Assembly: GCF_009799805.1 (NCBI RefSeq)
Contig: NZ_CP047050.1
Location: 448,001 to 512,000, forward strand
DNA from: Myroides phaeus
GTDB lineage: Bacteria; Bacteroidota; Bacteroidia; Flavobacteriales; Flavobacteriaceae
Direction of reading: 5' to 3'
DNA: 64,000 nucleotides
Shown here: positions 10,197-18,410 of the stretch, piece after piece
Position numbering within the stretch: position 1 is the stretch's first letter
Layout of the letters: each line of letters opens with the position of its first letter
Notes under the pieces: model-generated
Databases searched by the model: none
What the model was told of the DNA's origin: nothing
The model's input: only the letters and a program-made list of their open reading frames with translations
Position numbers and translations under genes: made by a program

Positions 10197-10229
10197 AAAA
10201 AGGGAGAACACTCTTAAAGTTCTCCCTTT
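10197..10229 (-). terminator. intrinsic terminator on the minus strand with no obvious gene
   Basis: Stem AAGGGAGAAC/GTTCTCCCTT followed on the minus strand by a run of six T. It lies upstream of the nuclease-helicase promoter, while the next minus-strand gene (10536-11171) already has its own terminator at 10495-10529. It may stop read-through or an unannotated short transcript. Confidence 0.7.
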
Positions 10230-10494
10230 ACAAAAAATAAATCACCTCTGTATGAATCAAATCACATTCTATATCAAATATAGAAAGTATTTTTCTTTTA
10301 AAATATCACGAATCAAACACATTACTAACATAAAACATAACAAATCAATGCAAATCAGTAGTTGTGATTCTAACCGTCTTTTTAATTAAAGAATTAAAAC
10401 ATTTAAAAAAATGACAGCTATCATAATTTGACCTAAAATATGGTCCTACTTTTACATAAGCCAAAGGAAGGTATTATTTTTATTTTACTAAATT
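10230..10494. other. AT-rich intergenic stretch without a gene
   Basis: No open frame of credible composition on either strand. It lies between two intrinsic terminators. I found a -7-like TATATTTG on the minus strand (10282-10275) but no TTG at the right distance. A short non-coding RNA is possible but unsupported. Confidence 0.5.
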
Positions 10495-10529
10495 AAAAAA
10501 AGAGAGGTTAGTCAGCTTCTCTTTTTTTA
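10495..10529. terminator. intrinsic terminator after the exported protein gene
   Basis: Stem AGAGAGGTT/AGCTTCTCT (two G-T pairs) with a 4-nt loop, flanked by seven A and seven T, so it can act in both directions. It sits just past the stop of the minus-strand gene at 10536. Confidence 0.8.
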
Positions 10530-10535
10530 TTTCAC

Positions 10536-11171
10536 TTACTTTACAATCGGCACCTTATTAGATTTTAAAGGCTCTGTGTATAATTTATATCCTTTTGCAC
10601 TTACTTGATTAAATATCTTCTCTCCTACTAACTGTTCAACATTCTTAGGAATCAAATTATAATTTACATAATATTCAAAACCTCCTTCTACTACTTTCTC
10701 TTGTGGAGCATACCAAGCGGGAACCAATTCTTTCACAACTTTAAAGGGAAGTCGCAATTGAATATGACTTTTAGGCTTAACTATTACATAATCACTTACA
10801 GTTTTATTTCTCACTTTCTCTTGCCATTTCGCTAAGATTGATGATGAATCAAAACTCGCACTTACTAAAACAGGCTCATCTACTTTTTCTACAACATTGT
10901 AAACTTTTTGTTGTAATAAAAACACCATATTTTCATAAGTACTTCCAATACTCGCACTATATGCTAAGTCTGATGTATCCCACGGAAACCAATAAGTGTC
11001 ATTTGTATTGTTTAACAAAACAACTGTAACCAAGCTATTATCTTTAACCTTAGAATCTAAAACTATTATTTCAACTTTAGGTTTATTCTGTTGCCCAAAC
11101 CCCATAATGGAACAAGCAAAAAGAATAACCGAAAAAACTAATCTACTCATAATCAAACCTAATTTATTCAC
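10536..11171 (-). CDS. exported protein of unknown function
   Basis: A 211-residue protein with an N-terminal signal peptide (LVFSVILFACSIMGFGQQ) typical of signal peptidase I export. ATG codons at 11171 and 11150 both give a plausible signal peptide; the shorter one (MSRLVFSV) looks more usual. The mature part is rich in beta-prone residues with NNTNDTYWFPWD near its start, resembling an immunoglobulin-like fold, but I recognise no family. It is divergent from the esterase gene and followed by a terminator. Function unknown; periplasmic or surface location inferred. Confidence 0.65.
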   Translation of the reverse strand: MNKLGLIMSRLVFSVILFACSIMGFGQQNKPKVEIIVLDSKVKDNSLVTVVLLNNTNDTYWFPWDTSDLAYSASIGSTYENMVFLLQQKVYNVVEKVDEPVLVSASFDSSSILAKWQEKVRNKTVSDYVIVKPKSHIQLRLPFKVVKELVPAWYAPQEKVVEGGFEYYVNYNLIPKNVEQLVGEKIFNQVSAKGYKLYTEPLKSNKVPIVK

Positions 11172-11289
11172 TAACCGTAAAATTACAATTATTTGACCGC
11201 ATTATTGTCAAAAAACACTCCTTATAGATTAGAATGATTTTAAACAAGGAACTATATTTGTACTCATAACAACCTTATTTTTCTTATTT

Positions 11290-12357
11290 ATGAAATACTA
11301 TATCATTCTCTTATTTACTTTTTTACTCTCGTTTGTCTCTACTGCACAAGAACCTATTACCATAGGAACATCTTATACTATTTCATCATCTGTTTTAAAA
11401 GAAAATAGAACAATACAAATCTACTTACCGAAATCTTATAACGATAGTACATTAACACCTCAACACTATCCCGTCATCTATTTACTGGATAGTGAATCTA
11501 ACTTTAACTACTTATCCGCTTATGTTGAAAAACTATCTAAATACCCCTATCCTTCAATTCCTGAGATGATAATTGTAGGAATTGTCAATACAAATAGAAC
11601 AAGGGATCTAACGCCAACAGCACAAAACACTGCTGCTATGTCCCAAGAACAAAGCAGTAAAATTAAAGGAGACTCTGGAGGAAATAGCTTATTCTTTGAT
11701 TTCATTGAAACGGAGCTATTTCCATACATCAATACAAATTTTAGAACCGTAGGTTACAATATACTAATAGGACATTCTTTTGGAGGAATAACAGCATTAA
11801 ATAACCTATTAACGAGAACCTCTATGTTTAATGCTTACATTGTACACGACCCAAGTATTTGGTGGGACAATAAAATTATCTTACAAAACTATCACAACGC
11901 TAAAGATTATGACTTTCAAAACAGAAAGTTATTTTTAACTCAAGTAGATGAAAAAGAAAATACAGACCATCTTACTGAACACTATAATGCTATTAAAGAA
12001 TTTGATCAATTCGTTACGAATAATCCACCATTAAATCTACAATACGAATACATACAATATGCAGGAGAAGACCACGGCAGTATCCCAATGAAAGGAAATT
12101 TAGACGGCTTGCGATATATCTTTGAAGGATACAAAATAAACTTTAAACAGCTTAAAACAGATCATCACTTATTAGAGAATTCCTTTAATACTCTAAGCAA
12201 AAACATTCACTTTATATTAGTCCCTAATGAGCAATACCTAACAACTATCATAAAATATTTCCAACAAAATAATGAAATTGCAGTCGTTGATTATTTAATT
12301 CAATATAAAGAAAAACATTATCCTAAATGTATGATTATTAACAAAAAAGAAAAGTAA
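11290..12357 (+). CDS. secreted alpha/beta-hydrolase, putative esterase (Fes/IroE-like)
   Basis: A 355-residue exported protein (signal peptide about 1-19, ending STAQ). The esterase_D/Fes-type core runs from about 25 to 275, with nucleophile S163 in GHSFGG and the likely catalytic His262 in GEDHGS. The acid residue is not certain. Relatives include siderophore esterases, but many flavobacterial members act on unknown esters, and no siderophore gene is nearby. Residues 275-355 form a helical tail. A TATATTTG box at 11253-11260 is a plausible -7 element about 30 bp before the ATG. Confidence 0.8.
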   Translation: MKYYIILLFTFLLSFVSTAQEPITIGTSYTISSSVLKENRTIQIYLPKSYNDSTLTPQHYPVIYLLDSESNFNYLSAYVEKLSKYPYPSIPEMIIVGIVNTNRTRDLTPTAQNTAAMSQEQSSKIKGDSGGNSLFFDFIETELFPYINTNFRTVGYNILIGHSFGGITALNNLLTRTSMFNAYIVHDPSIWWDNKIILQNYHNAKDYDFQNRKLFLTQVDEKENTDHLTEHYNAIKEFDQFVTNNPPLNLQYEYIQYAGEDHGSIPMKGNLDGLRYIFEGYKINFKQLKTDHHLLENSFNTLSKNIHFILVPNEQYLTTIIKYFQQNNEIAVVDYLIQYKEKHYPKCMIINKKEK

Positions 12358-12524
12358 TAATCAACCTGTATTATTTGTTTTTTAAAACTAAATAAAGAAA
12401 TAAACTATAAAAAAGCAATAATGGCATACATTTGGTCGTTAATATGCTAAAAAACAAAGCAAATTACTTCATTTTTAAAAATGAAAAACATAAGTTTACT
12501 AAGATATTAACCAACAATAACAAT

Positions 12525-13583
12525 ATGAATATTAAAATTGTAAGTTCTGGATGCTATATTCCTACTAAAGTAATAGGCAATCAAGACTTTGGTCAGTTTG
12601 ATTTTAGAGATGAAAATGGTTTACCATTAAAAGATAATAATGAACGCATAGCTAAAAAACTTCAACAAATAACAGGAATTGAAGAGAGACGATATGTACA
12701 GGATAATCTAACAACAACTGACATCGGAACAATTGCTGCTCAACGCGCAATTCAAAATGCAAATATCGACCCTGAAACTCTTGACTATATAATCTTTGCA
12801 CACAACTTTGGAGATATTAAACACGGTACTATTCAATCTGACATTGTACCAAGCTTAGCAGCAAGAGTTAAACACAACTTGAAAATAGCTAATCCAAGTT
12901 GCGTAGCTTTTGACGTTTTATTTGGTTGCCCTGGTTGGTTACAAGGAGTAATTCAAGCCTATGCTTTTATGAATGCTGGAATGGCTAAACGTTGTTTAGT
13001 AATCGGAGCTGAAACGTTATCAAGAGTAATTGACCTACACGACCGCGACTCTATGATTTACGCTGACGGAGCAGGTGCTACTATCCTTGAGCGTACTCAC
13101 GATGGTGGAGGTATTTTATCTGTTGAAAGTGCAAGTCATACATTAGAAGAAGCTTTCTTTATTCACTTCGGAAAATCATATAATCCAGATCTTGATAAAG
13201 ACACAAAGTACATCAAAATGTATGGACGTAAAATATACGAGTTTGCTCTTCTAAATGTTCCTAAAGCAATGAAGAGTTGTGTTGATAAAAGTGGAATTGA
13301 TATCAAGAGAATTAAAAAGGTTATGATTCACCAAGCGAATGAAAAAATGGATGAAGCCATTGTAAAACGCTTTTACGAATTATACGATATGGAAATGCCA
13401 GAATATATTATGCCTATGAATATTCAAAAATTAGGTAATAGTAGTGTAGCTACCCTTCCTACTTTATACGATATGATTATCAATAAAGAAATAGAAAACC
13501 ACAGCTTTGAAACAGGTGATATAATACTTTTTGCATCTGTAGGAGCTGGAATGAACATTAATGCTTTTACTTATCAAATTTAG
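12525..13583 (+). CDS. ketoacyl-ACP synthase III family protein
   Basis: A 352-residue FabH/KAS III-like condensing enzyme with the Cys-His-Asn triad: C135 in LFGCPGW, H269 in MIHQAN, N305 in KLGNSSVA. The start at 12525 (MNIKIVSSGCYIP) matches the family N-terminus; an upstream in-frame start would add a Lys/Asn-rich tail and is rejected. TACATTTG at 12427-12434 could be the -7 box, giving a leader near 85 nt. No fatty-acid gene cluster surrounds it, so it may be a second KAS III for a specialised acyl product rather than the housekeeping fabH. A strong terminator follows. Confidence 0.88.
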   Translation: MNIKIVSSGCYIPTKVIGNQDFGQFDFRDENGLPLKDNNERIAKKLQQITGIEERRYVQDNLTTTDIGTIAAQRAIQNANIDPETLDYIIFAHNFGDIKHGTIQSDIVPSLAARVKHNLKIANPSCVAFDVLFGCPGWLQGVIQAYAFMNAGMAKRCLVIGAETLSRVIDLHDRDSMIYADGAGATILERTHDGGGILSVESASHTLEEAFFIHFGKSYNPDLDKDTKYIKMYGRKIYEFALLNVPKAMKSCVDKSGIDIKRIKKVMIHQANEKMDEAIVKRFYELYDMEMPEYIMPMNIQKLGNSSVATLPTLYDMIINKEIENHSFETGDIILFASVGAGMNINAFTYQI

Positions 13584-13602
13584 AACTACAAGTACCCTAA
13601 AA

Positions 13603-13648
13603 TAAACATAGCCCCCGTAGAGTTAAACTTTACGGGGGCTATGTTTTA
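13603..13648. terminator. strong intrinsic terminator after the ketosynthase gene
   Basis: A perfect 16-bp stem (AAACATAGCCCCCGTA and its complement) with a GC-rich core, at 13604-13619 and 13631-13646. Confidence 0.9.
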
Positions 13649-13659
13649 CAATAAAATCA

Positions 13660-13839
13660 CTATTCTTCACTATCAACACTATTCCTATCTACAAAGAAAA
13701 AAGTTATTCCTGCTACCAATAATATAGCGTAACAAAAAAATCTAATCCCTTCTCTTGCGAAAACATCAAACAAATCTATCAACAATACTACTGTTGACAT
13801 AATAATTAATGCTACCATTAATTTACTTAACTTATCCAT
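13660..13839 (-). CDS. small two-helix membrane protein (59 residues)
   Basis: An ATG at 13839 opens a 59-codon frame ending at a TAG at 13660. The protein starts MDKLSKLMVALIIMSTVV and has two hydrophobic stretches (about 7-24 and 33-49) separated by DVFAREGIR, ending in an acidic tail (DRNSVDSEE). The amphipathic layout, Lys start and acidic end make it look like a real small membrane protein. It lies antisense to, and just beyond, the ketosynthase terminator. I recognise no family and no promoter with both elements. Function unknown. Confidence 0.55.
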   Translation of the reverse strand: MDKLSKLMVALIIMSTVVLLIDLFDVFAREGIRFFCYAILLVAGITFFFVDRNSVDSEE

Positions 13840-14070
13840 TTACTTCTCTTTTTTATTATTCTAAACCCTCTCCTTATTGGTTAAAAGAAAGAGCTACACA
13901 AAATTTATTTTCTCAATTTCTTTGCCATTTCTTTACTAAACAATGTGTCTTAGTTCGAAAACAACCTTTTGTACCATACAAACAATAAAAAGAACAAATA
14001 ATCATCTTAACAGCGTCCCATAAATTTGATTTTAGTAATTTTGTCCCCCTAAAATGACAAATCTATTTTG

Positions 14071-14991
14071 ATGAGTGATAAATTACAAACGCTTTCTGAT
14101 TACTACCGATTTGCAAAAACAAAACAACACTACTCTTTTAGTGTAGAGGAATACCAATCAGGAAAATCTCATTTCAACATCAACAAACGAAAATATTGCA
14201 GTTTCCCAACTCCCTATAACAGACGTGACTTCTACAAAATTTGCTTAATCATAGGAACAGGTGAATTAAGATATGGACAACACAAAATCTTTATTGACAA
14301 ACCTGCTCTATTTCTACCTTGCCCTACTACTCCTTATGAATGGATTTGCCATAGTACTGAACAAGAAGGCTTTTTTTGTTTGTTTAATCAAGAGTTTTTT
14401 AATGAACACAACAGTATTGACGTTTTTAAAAAAACATCTCTTTTCAAAGAATGGAGCAAACCTCTTGTGTTCTTAAATGATGAGGAACTGTTGTTGATAA
14501 ACACCTATTTCAAACAGATATATGACTCTTCTAATAGCAATTATCCTCTAAAGTTTGAAATCATTAGAAATTTATTAGCACTCATACTTCACCAAGCTTT
14601 ACAACTTAGTGTTACTGATATTGAAATTTCTGAATCAACAAATGCATCAAGATTGTTTAGACAATTTGATGAGTTACTAAATAATCAATTCCCATTAGAC
14701 TCGCCTGCTTACCCTTTGCAAATGACTGCTCCAGCTCATTTTGCTCAAAAGTTAAATGTGCATATCAACCATTTAAACTCAGCTATAAAAACGGCAACCG
14801 GAAGAACAACAACTCAATTAATTAAAGAGAGAATATTAGGTGAAGCGAAGAGTCTTTTGATACACACAAACTGGAATATCAATGAAATTGGTTATACACT
14901 TGGTTTTGATCAACCCTCACACTTTAATAACTTTTTTAAAAAACATACAGAAATCACTCCCTTGCAGTTTCGAACAGCACAGAAACACTAA
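14071..14991 (+). CDS. AraC-family transcriptional regulator
   Basis: A 306-residue regulator. The N-terminal 170 residues look like a cupin-type sensor arm (FLPCPTTPYEW, GFFCLFNQEFF). The C-terminal 100 residues carry the two AraC helix-turn-helix motifs, ending in the signature NINEIGYTLGFDQPSHFNNFFKKHTEITPLQFR. The ATG at 14071 is preferred over the overlapping TTG three bases earlier. TAATTTTG at 14036-14043 is a likely -7 element. It precedes the MFS exporter gene by 94 bp on the same strand and probably controls it; the inducer is unknown. Confidence 0.9.
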   Translation: MSDKLQTLSDYYRFAKTKQHYSFSVEEYQSGKSHFNINKRKYCSFPTPYNRRDFYKICLIIGTGELRYGQHKIFIDKPALFLPCPTTPYEWICHSTEQEGFFCLFNQEFFNEHNSIDVFKKTSLFKEWSKPLVFLNDEELLLINTYFKQIYDSSNSNYPLKFEIIRNLLALILHQALQLSVTDIEISESTNASRLFRQFDELLNNQFPLDSPAYPLQMTAPAHFAQKLNVHINHLNSAIKTATGRTTTQLIKERILGEAKSLLIHTNWNINEIGYTLGFDQPSHFNNFFKKHTEITPLQFRTAQKH

Positions 14992-15085
14992 TCTTTGATT
15001 TTCGTAATTATCCCTTTGACTTTTTTAATGTCAAACTATTCTTGTGCAATTAATTTTGCACGCACAAACAACAATTCAAACACTT

Positions 15086-16291
15086 ATGTTAAGAGAAGCT
15101 TCTGAGCAAAGAAAAAAAATAGCCACTATTTTAGCCTTTTGTTCTGTCCCCCTATCAGGTTTTGTAACTGATATCTACTTACCATCTTTTCCCTCTATGG
15201 CAAAAGGATTGGTCGTTTCTGAAAAAGACATTCAACTAACGCTAACGTGTTACTTGCTTAGCTACGGAATATCACAATTATTTGTAGGTACCTTATTGGA
15301 TAATATTGGGCGTTACAAACCCCGTTTACTTGCCTTGTTATCGTTAATCCTAACTAATTTAGCAATCACATTTTTAGATGATATCCTATTAATTTGTTTG
15401 ATTCGCGTTATTCAAGGTATTGCTATTGCCGTATTAGTTGTGGCAACGCGAGCCATATTTATTGATATATATGATGAAAAAAGACGTACTTATTTCTTAA
15501 GCTACTTTACGGTTGCTTGGTCGTGTGGTCCTATCATCGCTCCATTTTTAGGAGGTTACTTAGAAAAACTGTTTTCTTGGCACGCAAACTTTTACTTCTT
15601 AGCTATTTACTCCGCCGTAATTTTACTATTTGACCTATGGGTAGGCGCAGAGAGTATCCCCGAAAAAAAGAAGTTCAATATTAAAGAAACAATGGCTTTA
15701 TATGGAATGATGTTGTCTAATAAAATGTTTATGACAGGTATCTTAATCCTTGGTTTCAGCTACTCAATCATTATGATCTTTAACATTGCAGGACCCTTTT
15801 TAATTGAAAACTCATTTCATTTCAACTCAGTTACTATTGGTTACTGTACACTGATTCTTGGTTTTTCGTGGATGATTGGTGGATTAATTGGTAAACGCAG
15901 AATGCACGTTCCCTTTAAACAACGAATTACACGCCCTATCATTATCCAAATGTCCTTAATTATAGCATTGCTTATCCTAAGCCAGTTTTACCAAAGCTTA
16001 CTTATTTTAATGCCATTCTTGTTTATTATACACATTTGCTCAGGAACTATCTTTAATAATTTCTTTACCTCAACTATGCTGTTCTTCCCTAACAATGCAG
16101 GAACAGCAGGGGGATTAATGGGCGGATTAGTTTACATATTAACATCAATCACAAGTTTTATTATCTCATCAAGTGGGGTGATTGACACACAAGCAGGTTT
16201 GGTATGGCGCTATTTATTTATGGCATTAGCTTTATTAATGGCAATTATTGCAATTCGCATACAAGCAACAAAAAATGCAATAAGTAAATAA
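15086..16291 (+). CDS. MFS transporter, Bcr/CflA-like drug resistance type
   Basis: A 401-residue protein with about twelve transmembrane segments. The segment DIYLPSFPSMAKGL after helix 1 and the loop GTLLDNIGRYKPR between helices 2 and 3 match the Bcr/CflA drug:proton antiporter branch. The start at 15086 (MLREASEQRKK) is chosen; an upstream GTG frame at 15044 would span the putative -7 box TAATTTTG at 15051-15058. Location after an AraC gene suggests inducible efflux. A hairpin terminator follows. The substrate is not predictable. Confidence 0.88.
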   Translation: MLREASEQRKKIATILAFCSVPLSGFVTDIYLPSFPSMAKGLVVSEKDIQLTLTCYLLSYGISQLFVGTLLDNIGRYKPRLLALLSLILTNLAITFLDDILLICLIRVIQGIAIAVLVVATRAIFIDIYDEKRRTYFLSYFTVAWSCGPIIAPFLGGYLEKLFSWHANFYFLAIYSAVILLFDLWVGAESIPEKKKFNIKETMALYGMMLSNKMFMTGILILGFSYSIIMIFNIAGPFLIENSFHFNSVTIGYCTLILGFSWMIGGLIGKRRMHVPFKQRITRPIIIQMSLIIALLILSQFYQSLLILMPFLFIIHICSGTIFNNFFTSTMLFFPNNAGTAGGLMGGLVYILTSITSFIISSSGVIDTQAGLVWRYLFMALALLMAIIAIRIQATKNAISK

Positions 16292-16313
16292 TACTTCAGG
16301 CAAAAAAAGACTG

Positions 16314-16352
16314 AAAGAAAACAAGATTACTCATACCTGTCTTGTTTTCTTT
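16314..16352. terminator. intrinsic terminator after the MFS gene
   Basis: 13-bp stem AAAGAAAACAAGA / TCTTGTTTTCTTT with a 13-nt loop and a following T-run. Confidence 0.8.
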
Positions 16353-16492
16353 TTGCTAAAGAATACCAATCAAATCAAAAAAGCATAATATCTTAAACAA
16401 TAAGTAAGCATTCAAGATTTATTGCATTAATTCCATCAAAGAAATAAACCAAAAAATGCATACTAAATAAAACGCTTCATCTACTATATTAT

Positions 16493-16525
16493 CTGAATAT
16501 TCAGGCTTTTAATTATGTACTTTTG
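16493..16525 (+). promoter_or_regulatory. candidate promoter and operator of the EamA gene
   Basis: A perfect 12-bp palindrome CTGAATATTCAG (16493-16504) lies 13 bp upstream of a -7-like TACTTTTG (16518-16525), where the -33 element would be expected and where no TTG is present. This suggests a regulator-dependent promoter; inferred. The rest of the 302-bp gap (16292-16593) holds the MFS terminator and AT-rich DNA. Confidence 0.4.
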
Positions 16526-16593
16526 CGCAATATTTCGAATAAGGAATATTTCTTTTTTTTAACTCTTAATGTATTAGACGTACGTTATATAAA

Positions 16594-17511
16594 ATGCAAT
16601 TAAACAACAAATTTTTAGGCTTTGCATCTGCTATTTTCGCAGCGATGCTTTGGGGTGTATCAGGTACTTTCGCACAATTTCTTTTTACAGAAAAAGAATT
16701 CAACGCCGAATGGTTAGTAACCGTTAGATTATTAGTTTCAGGAATACTTATGCTGATTTTCGGTATTCTACAAAAAAATCCTGATGTGTGGAAAATATGG
16801 AAGGATAAAAAAGACGCAATCAACTTAGTTGTGTTTAGTATCCTTGGAATGCTAACTGTTCAGTATACATATTTTGTAACAATCTTACATTCAAATGCTG
16901 CTACAGCAACTGTTTTACAATATACAGGTCCGGTATTTATTGCTATTTACTTAGCATTAAGATTAAAAAAATGGCCTAAGCCTATTGAATTTTTAGCTAT
17001 TGGTCTTGCTATGTTGGGAACCTTCTTATTAGTTACCCACGGAGATATTACAAGTTTAAACATTACACCAACGGCATTGAGCTGGGGTATTGCTTCTGCT
17101 TTAGCATTAGCGGCTTATACAATTATGCCTGTGCATTTATTAAACAGATATAGTCCAATTTCAATTATTGGTTGGAGTATGTTAATCGCAGGAACAGCAA
17201 TGAGTATCATTCACCCTCCTCATAAATTGGAAGGAATTTGGGATACAGATACTTATTTAGTAGTTGCATTTATCGTGTTTTTAGGAACTTTAATTCCATT
17301 CTACATCTTCTTAAATGCTATTAAAAATATTGGGCCACAACGTGCAAGTTTACTTGCCTGTGCCGAACCATTATCTGCTACGTTTATAGCAATTACTTAT
17401 TTCGGAGTACAGTTCCATACCATGGATTGGTTAGGTAGTTTGTGTATTATTGTTACAATTATACTGCTTACTATGATTAAGAAAAAAGTATTGCCAGAAC
17501 CAGAACTTTAA
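16594..17511 (+). CDS. EamA/DMT-family transporter
   Basis: A 305-residue inner-membrane protein with about ten transmembrane helices in two EamA repeats (about 8-140 and 155-295). Motifs include MLWGVSGTFAQFLF near the start and RASLLACAEPLSATF in the last third, typical of the drug/metabolite transporter superfamily (YicL/RhaT-like). Family members export amino acids or other small metabolites. It is a monocistronic unit between its own promoter region and a terminator. The substrate cannot be read from the sequence. Confidence 0.9.
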   Translation: MQLNNKFLGFASAIFAAMLWGVSGTFAQFLFTEKEFNAEWLVTVRLLVSGILMLIFGILQKNPDVWKIWKDKKDAINLVVFSILGMLTVQYTYFVTILHSNAATATVLQYTGPVFIAIYLALRLKKWPKPIEFLAIGLAMLGTFLLVTHGDITSLNITPTALSWGIASALALAAYTIMPVHLLNRYSPISIIGWSMLIAGTAMSIIHPPHKLEGIWDTDTYLVVAFIVFLGTLIPFYIFLNAIKNIGPQRASLLACAEPLSATFIAITYFGVQFHTMDWLGSLCIIVTIILLTMIKKKVLPEPEL

Positions 17512-17534
17512 AACAAATCAATTCAATATAGCTC

Positions 17535-17572
17535 TAAGGCGGTGTCTTCTTTAAGACATCGCCTTATTTTTT
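17535..17572 (+). terminator. intrinsic terminator after the EamA gene
   Basis: Stem TAAGGCGGTGTCTT / AAGACATCGCCTTA (one G-T pair) with a short loop, followed by a T-run. Confidence 0.85.
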
Positions 17573-18410
17573 ATATGCATACTATGTTTTTCAATTTCAC
17601 AGTAGCCAATATCACAACTTACCTCCTTCTCCCTTTGTTCCTAATTGTGTGTTGTCTAATTATTATTCTGTTTACTAACAATGCACAACCTTAATCCTTA
17701 TCACAGAGATACAATAAACGAAGAAAAGTAGTCTAATAAAGAGGTAACAAAACCTGTAAAAGCGAAGTATAATAGGTAAATAATCCTTAGATCAACAACA
17801 AAAGTTGGAGGCTAAGCAAAAACTTTAGTTAATCTAAAATAGATAAGACTCTATCTCCATCACTTCTCCAATGCTTAACTTTCGCATTAAAGGATTCTGC
17901 AGAAACACTCCTACTTATAGTATTAAAGTAATTAATAATTTCTCAGTATTGTATTCGAAAGTCTTTAAAGCAGTATTAAAAGATTATAGAGAAGTTTAAT
18001 AAACAATATTAAACCAATGAGTAAGTTTAGTAATAACTACTCGCTCTTTCTTTTTAATCTTCAGTTTAATTGTGTTGACGTTTGTTTAGAAGATGACGAG
18101 ACCTGGCTAATGCTTGGTTTTTAGTAGCTCTATTAACTAAAAGGAGATGTTTTAAAGTATTGTCATTACAAGCTTCTTTTGTACTTGTTTCAGACAAGTA
18201 CCACACAAATACCAGACACCTTCGGTAAAAAGCCTCCTTTTCCGAGCCTCTGTGGTACTTGTGTGGTAGATGTCCCGAACATGGTGTATTTAAAACTACA
18301 CTTTAATGTGTTCTTTATTGCAAGCAAAATCCAATGCTTTACATTTTAAATCTACGTTTATTTTAGAAAAGGGATATGTATGCTTAGTGTGTAACTTTTA
18401 CACCTCATCC
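17573..18410. other. gene-free AT-rich region of about 840 bp
   Basis: I see no credible gene on either strand. It includes a 36-codon hydrophobic frame at 17584-17694 (MFFNFTVANITTYLLLP...) without a recognisable promoter, and the phased inverted repeat at 18181-18273. It separates the convergent EamA gene from the flippase gene and could be a remnant of lost genes. Confidence 0.5.
18181..18273. repeat. 11-bp-phased inverted repeat element
   Basis: Two direct 11-bp units (ACAAGTACCAC 18194-18204, ACAAATACCAG 18205-18215) face two inverted units (18252-18262, an exact reverse complement of the first; 18263-18273, degenerate) across a 36-bp gap. An additional hairpin GTACTTGT-TTCAG-ACAAGTAC (18181-18201) overlaps the left arm. 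The layout resembles the element at 50535-50611. Confidence 0.7.

Noticed and set aside
17584..17694. 36-codon hydrophobic frame (MFFNFTVANITTYLLLP...)
   Set aside because: Too short, no promoter, directly behind a terminator; AT-rich DNA produces such frames by chance.
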